Below, one piece after another: positions 44,797 to 52,262 of a DNA stretch of 64,000 nt (the stretch's first letter is position 1; each line of letters starts with the position of its first letter). The stretch lies in NCBI GenBank assembly GCA_002716385.1, contig PBAX01000005.1, positions 62,001 through 126,000 of the forward strand, written 5' to 3'. Below the pieces are notes generated by a model, which did no database searches, had not been told where the DNA came from, and worked only from the letters and a program-made list of their open reading frames with translations. The position numbers and the translations under genes were made by a program. Origin of the DNA: Phycisphaerae bacterium (GTDB lineage Bacteria; Planctomycetota; Phycisphaerae; Phycisphaerales; SM1A02).

Positions 44797-45186
44797 ATGA
44801 CCACCGAACGACAAGAGGAAAAAGATGGCCTTCACAACATGGAAAGGCACTTTGGACCTCATGCAAAGGAATATGTCGAGGCCATCAAGAAGGTCTCCCC
44901 CGAGTACTACAAGATCAATGTCGAGTGGGCCTACGGGAACATCTACGAGAACAAGGTCCTGGATGACAAGACCCGAGAACTGCTCGCGCTAGCAGCCCTT
45001 TCATGCATGGGGTATCCGACCAATCAGATCAAGGTCCACGTCAGAGGCGCGATCAACTGCGGCGCTTCCCGGGACGAGGTGCTCGAAGTCATTCGAATGA
45101 TGGTCGCCTATGCGGGCTTCCCGTCGACCACGAACGCATTGATGGCTGCCGGCGAAGCGCTGGATGAACACGAGGCGGAAAGCTGA
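44797..45186 (+). CDS. Carboxymuconolactone decarboxylase-like (CMD/AhpD-fold) protein
   Basis: A 129-residue helical protein. The core is VEWAYGNIYENKVLDDKTRELLALAALSCMGYPTNQIKVHVRGAINCGASRDEVLEVIRMMVAYAGFPSTTNALMAA, a standard CMD fold with the His of the family (KVHVRGAI) and a single Cys in LSCMG, not the CxxC of AhpD. So it is closer to gamma-carboxymuconolactone decarboxylase than to the peroxide reductase. The ATG at 44797 has SD AAAAGGAA; an in-frame upstream reading from 44662 is not a real extension. It could act with the DoxX-like protein. Confidence 0.88.
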   Translation: MTTERQEEKDGLHNMERHFGPHAKEYVEAIKKVSPEYYKINVEWAYGNIYENKVLDDKTRELLALAALSCMGYPTNQIKVHVRGAINCGASRDEVLEVIRMMVAYAGFPSTTNALMAAGEALDEHEAES

Positions 45187-45195
45187 ATCGGCCGA

Positions 45196-47184
45196 TCAGA
45201 CCTCGCCCGGCGGTGGACCTTGTTGACGACCTCCGCCACCACGACGCTGCCTGAACTGTTCACGCATGGCGTTGCGTTCCTCCTCGTCGAGTTCACCATC
45301 GCCATTGCGATCGAATTGTTTCATGAACTCTTCGCGGGACGACTCGCCCCGATCACGGCCACCCCTTCGCCCCTGACGTTCTCCATCACGACCTCTACGG
45401 CCCGCAATGGCTTCGAACTGCTCGGGAGTCAACAATGATTCGAGGGTCGCGAGATACCGCTCATCGATCTTCTCACGAGAATCGAATGCCTCTCGCATTG
45501 GATCGAACTCATCATCCTCTCGCTCAAGCCCCTGCATGCGGTAGATTCGATCCTCGGCCCGCTCGACCACGCTATTCGAATCCTCCTGCCTGAGAATCAT
45601 CAGCAGATCCTCGTTAGCAACAACGATCTCATCGGAGTGAGCCTGAATGAGTTCGGCGACGGATTCGAGAACATCCGGATCAAGATCCTCAATTTCCATC
45701 GCATTCACCAGCACTCGCTCCACACGAGTCGGCCTGAAGATCCTCGAATACCCCTTCATGAGTCCCTGACGACGAAACTCCTCGCGTTCCAGCGGTGGCA
45801 GTACCGCGGAGATGGCCTCGATGTACTGATCATTCAGATCACGAATGGATTCCTGAAGCAAGAGTCGCTTGCGGATGTTGCGCAGACTGGCATCGAATTC
45901 CCATTTTCGAAGCTGATCCATGAAATCAAGCGCATCGGTGTAGTCGTATCGCTCTCGCTGACGCAAGGCCTCGTCGATTTCGATCTCGTACGCCGCAACC
46001 AACGTCGAAAGTTCGATGCCATCCTGCGCTTCGGAAAGTTCGATGCTGTCCAGAATATCGATCAGATCCGTCGATTCGCCAGACAGACGGCCCCGCGAGA
46101 TCAGACGGTTTCTTCTCAGCGTTCGCTCGATGCTCTCCCATTCCTCGACCTGGTTTTCCAGAAGAAGTGCCCTGATTCCGGATTCGACCGAATCACGAAG
46201 CTGCCTCTTGGTATCCGCAAATTCACGGATCATCCTCATTCGCTCATCGAACATGGCCTGCATCTGATCACTCTTGATCTGGGCCTCCTGCATATCTCGC
46301 ATGTCATCCCTGAGAACATCGAATCGCTCAAGGAATTCCGCCCTCAGGGCATCAGCCTGCTCACGCCTCTGCTCCTGGGACATTTCTTCGGATTCCTCGC
46401 CGGCCGGCGACTGGTCCCTATCCCCTTCCTCGCGTGCAGCGGCCTGATCGGATTCGTTGCCACGTCGGTTTCGGCCGAAGGCCTCGCGAGCCTCACGCAT
46501 TTCCTGTCGCATCTCACCCATCTGCTCTCGAACACGCTGGATGCCCTCTTCGATGACCGGATCCGGTTCGTAGGCATCTCGAACCTGCTCGGTCTCAGTC
46601 CTCAAGGCATCCAGTGCTTCACGAAATGACGTGTCATAGACATTGAACAACTCCACCACGATGGAACGCTGGTCATCAGCCAGTTCCAGTTCGGCGACGA
46701 CCATGGGAACATCGCGCGTCATGTAGTCCGGGGTAAACAAACCATCGGGCGTGCCCATGATTCCAAGGCCACGTGTGGCAGGATCCCCACCTCGTCGACC
46801 GTCACGGCCGCCACGACCCTCGCCACGACCTTGATCGGATCCGCCTCGCGAGAAACCTTCACCACGATCTCGACCGCGACCTCCTCGGCCACCTCGGCCG
46901 CCTCGAGGCCCATCTCCATCACGCCGTCCTCGGAATTCCCCGCCATCGCCGCCTCTTCGGCCCTGCCCACTTCTGCCTTGACCACCGCGGCCCTGACCAC
47001 GTCTGGATTCAGGATCCTGTTGGGCCGAACGTTCACTCGAGTTTTGTCGATCCGGCTCGGTCGACTGCTGAGCCACCGCGACACCGCTCGAGAGGAGGAA
47101 GCTGAGAAAAACACCGCCAGCTGGACCAGAAAGTCTCCTGATGGTCGAAACACCGGCCCGATGCTTGATGGATGAACATGCCAT
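45196..47184 (-). CDS. Secreted RG-rich, helical EF-hand protein
   Basis: A 662-residue exported protein. A signal peptide (about 1-39, ending VAVAQQ) is followed by an arginine/glycine tract from residue 60 to 135 (RRGQGRGGQGR, GGRGGRGGRGRDRG), then a long acidic helical region (150-615) with coiled-coil look (MRQEMREAREAFGRNRRG and MRDMQEAQIKSDQMQ). A single EF-hand loop D625 to E636 (DRNGDGELDEEE) ends in RRGGGGRQQ. LTPEQFEAIAG near 590 resembles the LTxxQ motif of Spy/CpxP-type chaperones. RGG tracts bind RNA or polyanions in other contexts; outside the cell the partner is unknown. It is divergent from the ECF operon at 47289. Confidence 0.75.
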   Translation of the reverse strand: MACSSIKHRAGVSTIRRLSGPAGGVFLSFLLSSGVAVAQQSTEPDRQNSSERSAQQDPESRRGQGRGGQGRSGQGRRGGDGGEFRGRRDGDGPRGGRGGRGGRGRDRGEGFSRGGSDQGRGEGRGGRDGRRGGDPATRGLGIMGTPDGLFTPDYMTRDVPMVVAELELADDQRSIVVELFNVYDTSFREALDALRTETEQVRDAYEPDPVIEEGIQRVREQMGEMRQEMREAREAFGRNRRGNESDQAAAREEGDRDQSPAGEESEEMSQEQRREQADALRAEFLERFDVLRDDMRDMQEAQIKSDQMQAMFDERMRMIREFADTKRQLRDSVESGIRALLLENQVEEWESIERTLRRNRLISRGRLSGESTDLIDILDSIELSEAQDGIELSTLVAAYEIEIDEALRQRERYDYTDALDFMDQLRKWEFDASLRNIRKRLLLQESIRDLNDQYIEAISAVLPPLEREEFRRQGLMKGYSRIFRPTRVERVLVNAMEIEDLDPDVLESVAELIQAHSDEIVVANEDLLMILRQEDSNSVVERAEDRIYRMQGLEREDDEFDPMREAFDSREKIDERYLATLESLLTPEQFEAIAGRRGRDGERQGRRGGRDRGESSREEFMKQFDRNGDGELDEEERNAMREQFRQRRGGGGRQQGPPPGEV

Positions 47185-47288
47185 GACTTGATTCTCCTGC
47201 TTTCCTCTTTCTAGGATCGAGTTATCTCTCGATACTCTACGGTCTACCCGGGGGATTCATCCCCTCCCTGCCACTTCCAGCCCTTTCT

Positions 47289-47861
47289 TTGAGGTCACAG
47301 AAGCTGAAATACGACCTGAAAGCTTGTATTCGTGGCGATTCCGCCGCTTGGGAGGCCTTCCTGGCGGATACGGCGGGGGTCGTTGTCTCAGCCGTCAAAC
47401 GGACGATCGGGACCAGACAGATCCCGGCCGATCTGGAGATCGATGATCTGGTGCAAGCGGTCTACCTGAAGCTGATTCGAAACGACTTCAAGCTGCTCAG
47501 AAGCTACGACTCCGAGAAGGCCGCGATGTCTACCTGGCTCACACTGGTGACCAGAAGCACCACGATCGATGCCCTGAGGCGCAAAAGGATGACTTTCTCG
47601 CTGCTGGAGGATACGGAGGCCGCCAGACCCTCGGAAGCAACCTCTGCGATTCCAATATCTGACATCCCTGTACAACTGCTCACAGGTCGACAGAGGCTGG
47701 TTCTTTCCCTTCTGTTCGAGGACGAAAAGACCGTTCCTGAAGCCGCTGTCGTTCTGGGGGTCAGCGAACAGACGATTCGAAGCACGAAGCACAAGGCGCT
47801 TGAACGCCTCAGAAGGCAATTTGAAAATCAAACAAAGAGTGATGCAGACACCAGTTCATAG
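47289..47861 (+). CDS. ECF-type RNA polymerase sigma factor
   Basis: A 190-residue ECF sigma. Region 2: GDSAAWEAFLADTAGVVVSAV, LEIDDLVQAVYLKLIRNDFKLLRSYDSEKAAMSTWLTLVTRSTTIDALRRKR. Region 4: LTGRQRLVLSLLFEDEKTVPEAAVVLGVSEQTIRSTKHKALERLRRQF. The start is a TTG at 47289, as no ATG precedes the conserved start. It is followed by a membrane-anchored protein (47911) and an EF-hand sensor-like protein (48432), so it is probably released from an anti-sigma on envelope or metal/calcium signals, as in CnrYXH-like systems. Confidence 0.88.
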   Translation: MRSQKLKYDLKACIRGDSAAWEAFLADTAGVVVSAVKRTIGTRQIPADLEIDDLVQAVYLKLIRNDFKLLRSYDSEKAAMSTWLTLVTRSTTIDALRRKRMTFSLLEDTEAARPSEATSAIPISDIPVQLLTGRQRLVLSLLFEDEKTVPEAAVVLGVSEQTIRSTKHKALERLRRQFENQTKSDADTSS

Positions 47862-47910
47862 GGATGATCATGATCTATGAACCGTATAGAACAGTACTGG
47901 AGCCGCTGTA

Positions 47911-48435
47911 ATGGGTCATGGAGACGACAGACTTGGGGCCATCTGGTCCCGCCGAAAACGCCAGCCTTCCCATCCATCGCTCGATGAGATGATGCTGGCG
48001 TCGTGGATTGATGCCGGTTGCCCCGAAGACGAGGTCATTGAGACCTTGCTTTCGGATGACCCCAGAGCACGTGCGATGCTCTCGTCCATACGGCTCGCGG
48101 AACCAGTCGAGCAGACCACCCCCGCCCCAGAGCTTCTCGAGACGCTGCGAAGCTCGATCATGGAACATCTTTCGGATGTGCGTGACACGCCCCAGCCCCG
48201 AACAGTCATTGGTTCAATCGGCTTGACGACTTCCGCAGCCGCGGCCGCCATCGTCGTGGCGGCACTGGGCTTCATCTTCGGACAGGCTGCGGCCCCAGCC
48301 ACCAACGAAGCCACGAACAACTTCGTGGCAGCCGTCACGTTCGATCTGCTTGAAGCGGATTCGAGCGAGCTTGAATCGATCATCCTGGCCACGGGATTAA
48401 CCCCGTCGGAATCGCGGAAAGGCGACGAGCAATGA
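47911..48435 (+). CDS. Putative anti-sigma factor with one membrane helix
   Basis: A 174-residue protein: a cytoplasmic N-terminus with charged residues (LDEMMLASWIDAGCPEDEVIETLLSDDPRARAMLSSIRLA), a membrane helix at about 98-122 (IGSIGLTTSAAAAAIVVAALGFIFG), and a polar external tail ending DLLEADSSELESIILATG. No zinc-binding HxxxCxxC motif is visible. Its place right after an ECF sigma and its ATGA overlap with the EF-hand gene suggest it holds the sigma factor at the membrane; this is an inference from position and topology. Confidence 0.68.
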   Translation: MGHGDDRLGAIWSRRKRQPSHPSLDEMMLASWIDAGCPEDEVIETLLSDDPRARAMLSSIRLAEPVEQTTPAPELLETLRSSIMEHLSDVRDTPQPRTVIGSIGLTTSAAAAAIVVAALGFIFGQAAAPATNEATNNFVAAVTFDLLEADSSELESIILATGLTPSESRKGDEQ

Positions 48436-49133
48436 ATCGTTCCATACTCACCTTCCTGCTTGGTCTCTCATTGATATTCAATGTGTTCTTCATCATCGGC
48501 GCCATGACGTGGCGACCCTCGGAAAAGGAAACCGAAGCCCGCATCATCAAGGATGTGGTGGACAGACTCGAACTCGATGACCGTCAGGCAGATGCCTTCC
48601 GGTATCTCCGAAAGGCCGACCAGGAGGAGACCGGACTCATCCGGGAACAGTTGACGGTGAATCACGACACCATGATGCAGATTCTCGCCAGCGAGGCGCC
48701 CGACATTGACAGACTCAGGAAACTCGCCAATGAGGATTTCGAACTCCGATCCGAGCTTCACAAGGTTCGCATGGAGAATCATCTGGGACTCGTGAAACTC
48801 CTGACGCCTCGGCAGCGGCAGCGTCTCGCGGAGCAGATAACGCATGGCCGACCACCACGTCGGGCGTCACGCGAACCTCGAACCTTCTCGGAAGAGGTCA
48901 TCATGCGATTCGACGTCAACGGGGATGGCGAACTGGACAAGACGGAACGGCGGGAAGCCCACAAATTCGCGAAGCAGCAGCATCGAGCCCGAAGGGAGCG
49001 AGCCAGACAGCTTCAGCAGAGATTCGACCTCGACAAGAATGGCCGACTCGACCTTGAGGAGGAAAATGCCATGCGCCTTTATCTCCTCGAGAACGGCCCG
49101 GGAAATCTGTCGCGTACACCACCAGCTCAATGA
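48432..49133 (+). CDS. EF-hand, Spy/CpxP-like periplasmic sensor protein
   Basis: A 233-residue protein with a signal anchor (ILTFLLGLSLIFNVFFIIGAM, 5-25). A helical region follows (KDVVDRLELDDRQADAFRYLRKADQEETGLIREQL) that resembles CnrX/ZraP/Spy-type metal- or stress-sensing proteins, with LTPRQRQRLAEQI near 124-136 as the LTxxQ-like motif. Two canonical EF-hand loops lie at D161-E172 (DVNGDGELDKTE) and D199-E210 (DLDKNGRLDLEE). It is coupled to the anti-sigma-like gene by ATGA. A likely model is that calcium or another cation bound outside controls sigma release. Confidence 0.75.
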   Translation: MNRSILTFLLGLSLIFNVFFIIGAMTWRPSEKETEARIIKDVVDRLELDDRQADAFRYLRKADQEETGLIREQLTVNHDTMMQILASEAPDIDRLRKLANEDFELRSELHKVRMENHLGLVKLLTPRQRQRLAEQITHGRPPRRASREPRTFSEEVIMRFDVNGDGELDKTERREAHKFAKQQHRARRERARQLQQRFDLDKNGRLDLEEENAMRLYLLENGPGNLSRTPPAQ

Positions 49134-49279
49134 GATGGCCGCCATCCTCATGGCAGGGATCCGGGATTCAACCAGCATGCAAGTTTCTTTTGAAAGAAGT
49201 ATCTGGGACTGACGCCTCGACCTGATGTCGAATAGTATTTCCGAAACAGTGCCCCTCGGCACATTCAGGAGATACCGAA

Positions 49280-49660
49280 ATGGGATGGATATATCTGTTG
49301 CTCGCAATCCTCTTCGAGGTCGCAGCCGCGCTGCTCCTCAAGCAGATGAACGGACTGCGCAACATCGGGGTAACCGTTCTGGTCGTCATCTTCTACATCA
49401 CATGCTTCTGGTTCATGATCCAAGCCTTGAGATATCTCCAGCTTGGAGCCATGTATGCCATCTGGGGCGGCCTCGGAACCGCCCTTATCGCCGTCCTGAG
49501 CTGGTACATCTACAAGGACACCATGAATGCGGCCAAGATCGGTGGAATCGCCCTCATCGTGCTGGGAGTCGTGATCACCAACCTCAGCGGCATCGAAAAC
49601 AAGGATGCCCCCGGCAGCAAGGAAGCGACCCCCGATCAGCAACCGGTCGCGGATACCTGA
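49280..49660 (+). CDS. Small multidrug resistance (SMR/EmrE-like) transporter
   Basis: A 126-residue four-helix protein. The essential glutamate is E13 (AILFEVAAALLLKQMNG). Then come VTVLVVIFYITCFWFMIQALRYLQLGAMYAIWGGLGTALIAVLSWYIY with the conserved YAIW, and a terminal GGIALIVLGVVITNLSG. It works as an antiparallel homodimer exchanging protons for cationic drugs or guanidinium. A 20-residue polar tail (KDAPGSKEATPDQQPVADT) follows the last helix, longer than in EmrE. The SD AGGAG precedes the ATG. Confidence 0.92.
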   Translation: MGWIYLLLAILFEVAAALLLKQMNGLRNIGVTVLVVIFYITCFWFMIQALRYLQLGAMYAIWGGLGTALIAVLSWYIYKDTMNAAKIGGIALIVLGVVITNLSGIENKDAPGSKEATPDQQPVADT

Positions 49661-49921
49661 TCCACCCCCCCAGAGCCCGTAATACACCTCCTGAACGGTC
49701 CATGCGGGTCATTCCACCGCTGATCGAAGCTTTCAGCGGCAATATCCGAACCTGGATGGTGGTGTCATGCGTATCTATCGATAGAGCAAACAGAACATGC
49801 TGTGGTGAATCGTCTTGCCGCAGATCTCGAATCGAAGTCCGGAGAAATTGATCCTGGTGCCACGGTGTCTATGCGCTTTGGAGGTGGTCCTCTCCGGAAG
49901 GCTGTCTTACGGAGGTTCATC

Positions 49922-50326
49922 ATGGCGGAGCCAAAACGAACAATCAACGACCTAAGAGGGAAAGAGCAACGAGATGCTTTTCAACTCGAGGGATTCACCG
50001 ACGTCCAATGGGAGATGGTGTCCGTCTTCTGGATCGACGCGGAATCCGACGGTGGATCGGGCTGGCAGGATCCCGAGGACATGCTCGAGTACGCTCGCAG
50101 ACCATTGCCGGTCATGCATACCGTGGGTCTTCTCGTCTACGAGGACGCCGAACAGATCGCCATCACAGACACCAAGGGACCCGAGGAGATGGGATCCATC
50201 ACGAAGATCCCGAGAATCTGGCTGAAGCGGTTCGATCGACTAGGACCAGTTTCCTCCAAGCTGGAAGATGCCGCCCCCACCCCGACCGTGGTTCACAAAC
50301 CTCACATCGAGTCCCGTGCGGGCTGA
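49922..50326 (+). CDS. Unknown 134-residue protein
   Basis: I do not recognise this protein. It begins MAEPKRTINDLRGKEQRDAFQLEGFTDVQWEMVSVFWIDAESDGGSGWQDPEDM, is mixed alpha/beta with SMGDTKGPEEMGSITKIPRIW-like features later (ITDTKGPEEMGSITKIP), and ends with a proline/alanine tail. No signal peptide or membrane helix is visible. The ATG at 49922 follows SD CGGAGG, which argues against the longer frame from 49802. It is followed by a 30-plus-base hairpin at 50368-50402 but no coding gene until 50536. Similar short proteins occur next to unrelated genes in other bacteria. Confidence 0.6.
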   Translation: MAEPKRTINDLRGKEQRDAFQLEGFTDVQWEMVSVFWIDAESDGGSGWQDPEDMLEYARRPLPVMHTVGLLVYEDAEQIAITDTKGPEEMGSITKIPRIWLKRFDRLGPVSSKLEDAAPTPTVVHKPHIESRAG

Positions 50327-50367
50327 AGACGAACCGCTCGTGGACATCCTGCATGAAACTTAACCTT

Positions 50368-50402
50368 CGAGGCAGAGCATGATTCGATCATCCTCTGCCT
50401 CG
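50368..50402 (+). terminator. Perfect-stem hairpin after the unknown gene
   Basis: Arms 50368-50377 and 50393-50402 form a 10-bp stem, one C-C mismatch follows, and an inner stem 379-383 / 387-391 closes a 3-base loop. It lacks a T tract on either strand, so it may be a factor-dependent terminator, a 3' stabiliser or a binding site. Confidence 0.45.
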
Positions 50403-50535
50403 CTCTCTGCGCAGATTAACTGGAAAAATCGAACGTCAGCCAAATCGTGGCTGCTAGTATCATGCATGGTGTAATGCGACGATCGATTCCGCTGTCGCCC
50501 GATCCATACTCGCTTTGCATGTGCAAGGACACGAC

Positions 50536-52236
50536 ATGTCAAGGGACCGAAAACCAGAGCAACTTGTCTCCGAACTTCGATCCGTCGTTGGCGACAGATA
50601 TCTGATAACGGATGCCGACAAGAAAGTTCCATACTGCACAGGCTGGCGATTCGGATCCGGATCGGCCATCGCAGTTCTCAAGCCGGGAACGCTGACGGAA
50701 CTGTGGCATGCCCTCGTGCTCTGCGTCGAATACGACGTCATCGTGGTCATGCAGGCCGCCAACACCGGTCTTACCGGAGGATCCACCCCCAGCGGAGACG
50801 ACTACGATCGCGACGTCGTCGTGATCAACACGATGCGCATCGACGCCATTCACATCATCGACGAGGGCCGGCAGATCATCGGCCTTCCCGGAAGCACCCT
50901 CTTCGGCCTGGAGGACAAGCTCGCCCCCTATGATCGAGAGCCTCATTCGGTGATCGGATCCTCATGCATCGGCGCCTCGATCGTAGGCGGCATCTGTAAC
51001 AACTCCGGTGGCGCACTCGTACAGAGAGGTCCTGCGTACACGGAACTGTCTCTGTTCGCCCAGATCAATGAGGATGGAACGCTGGAGCTCGTCAACGAAC
51101 TCGGCATCGAGCTCGGGGATTCCCCTCTGGAGATGATCCAGAATCTCGAATCACGCCGATACGGACCAGAGGACATCCGGTTCCCGGCCAAACTGGCATC
51201 CGACAACGAATACACGCATCGGGTGAGAGAAGTCGACTCGCCCATACCCGCGAGGTTCAATGCCGATGGCAGACGGCTGCATGAGGCGTCGGGGTGCGCT
51301 GGAAAGCTCGCGGTCTTTGCCGTGCGACTCGACACCTTCCCCATACCGAGCAAGCGACAGGTTTTCTACGTCGGCAGCAATGATCCGGATGTGTTCGAAA
51401 CCATCAGGAGGGATGTCCTCACTAACTTCGAGAGTCTTCCGATATCAGGCGAGTACATCCACCGCGAGTGCTACGACGCCACGAAGAAGTATGGGAAGGA
51501 CACCTTCGTAGTAATCGACAAGCTCGGATCCGAGTTCATTCCCAAGCTCTTCGCCCTGCGACGATGGGCCGATCGCATGGCGAAGAAGCTCTGGTTCATG
51601 CCGGAAAAGTTCACCGATTACCTGATGCAGTTCCTCAGCATGTGCTGGCCGAATCATCTTCCCAGGCGAATGGAGGAATATCGCGATCTGTACGAGCATC
51701 ACTGGGTGATTGAAATGGCCGACGGAGGAGTCGATGAGGCCCGTGCCTATCTGGACAACCTCTTTTCAAGGGAGGAGGGCGGCTATTTCGAATGCACCGA
51801 GAAGGAAGGCCGCAAGGCGATCCTGCACAGGTTCGTGGCGGGATCGGCCATCGGTCGATGTCACGCGCTCAACCGGAAGAAGTTCGGTGCCATGATGACC
51901 ATGGACATCGCCTTCCCACGGAATGAACTCAAGTGGTTCGAGGAACTTCCGAAGGAGATCGACGATCTTCTCGAGGTCAAGCTCTACTACGGCCACCTGT
52001 TCTGCCACGTGCTTCATCAGAACTACATCGTCAAGAAGGGTGTCGACGCCAAGGAACTCAAGGCGAAACTGCTGGCCACGTACGATGAGCGTGGCGCCAA
52101 GTATCCAGCCGAGCACAATGTCGGACATGAATACCGCGCAGAAGAGACACTCAGGAACTTCTACAGGTCACTTGATCCGACCAACTCGTTCAATCCAGGC
52201 ATCGGCAAAACCAGCAAGAAGAAGCACTGGAGCTGA
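50536..52236 (+). CDS. dld: Quinone-dependent D-lactate dehydrogenase
   Basis: A 566-residue FAD membrane-associated enzyme that oxidises D-lactate to pyruvate and passes electrons to quinone. The N-terminal FAD domain (VVGDRYLITDADKKVPYCTGWRFGSG) shows the FAD_binding_4 motif (VMQAANTGLTGGSTPSGDDYDRDVVVINTMR, then VIGSSCIGASIVGGICNNSGG). The C-terminal half carries the E. coli-type Dld membrane domain (LPRRMEEYRDLYEHHWVIEMAD, MTMDIAFPRNELKW, YGHLFCHVLHQNYIVKKG). An ATG at 50515 also exists, but 50536 has the better SD (AAGGAC). The D-lactate source is not in the window. Confidence 0.94.
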   Translation: MSRDRKPEQLVSELRSVVGDRYLITDADKKVPYCTGWRFGSGSAIAVLKPGTLTELWHALVLCVEYDVIVVMQAANTGLTGGSTPSGDDYDRDVVVINTMRIDAIHIIDEGRQIIGLPGSTLFGLEDKLAPYDREPHSVIGSSCIGASIVGGICNNSGGALVQRGPAYTELSLFAQINEDGTLELVNELGIELGDSPLEMIQNLESRRYGPEDIRFPAKLASDNEYTHRVREVDSPIPARFNADGRRLHEASGCAGKLAVFAVRLDTFPIPSKRQVFYVGSNDPDVFETIRRDVLTNFESLPISGEYIHRECYDATKKYGKDTFVVIDKLGSEFIPKLFALRRWADRMAKKLWFMPEKFTDYLMQFLSMCWPNHLPRRMEEYRDLYEHHWVIEMADGGVDEARAYLDNLFSREEGGYFECTEKEGRKAILHRFVAGSAIGRCHALNRKKFGAMMTMDIAFPRNELKWFEELPKEIDDLLEVKLYYGHLFCHVLHQNYIVKKGVDAKELKAKLLATYDERGAKYPAEHNVGHEYRAEETLRNFYRSLDPTNSFNPGIGKTSKKKHWS

Positions 52237-52262
52237 TCCTCCGCTTCCACCGTGCACACGAT

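Noticed and set aside
45637..46629. A 330-codon open frame opposite the RG-rich gene
   Set aside because: Hydrophobic runs come from the reversed acidic helical gene; no start signal or domain.
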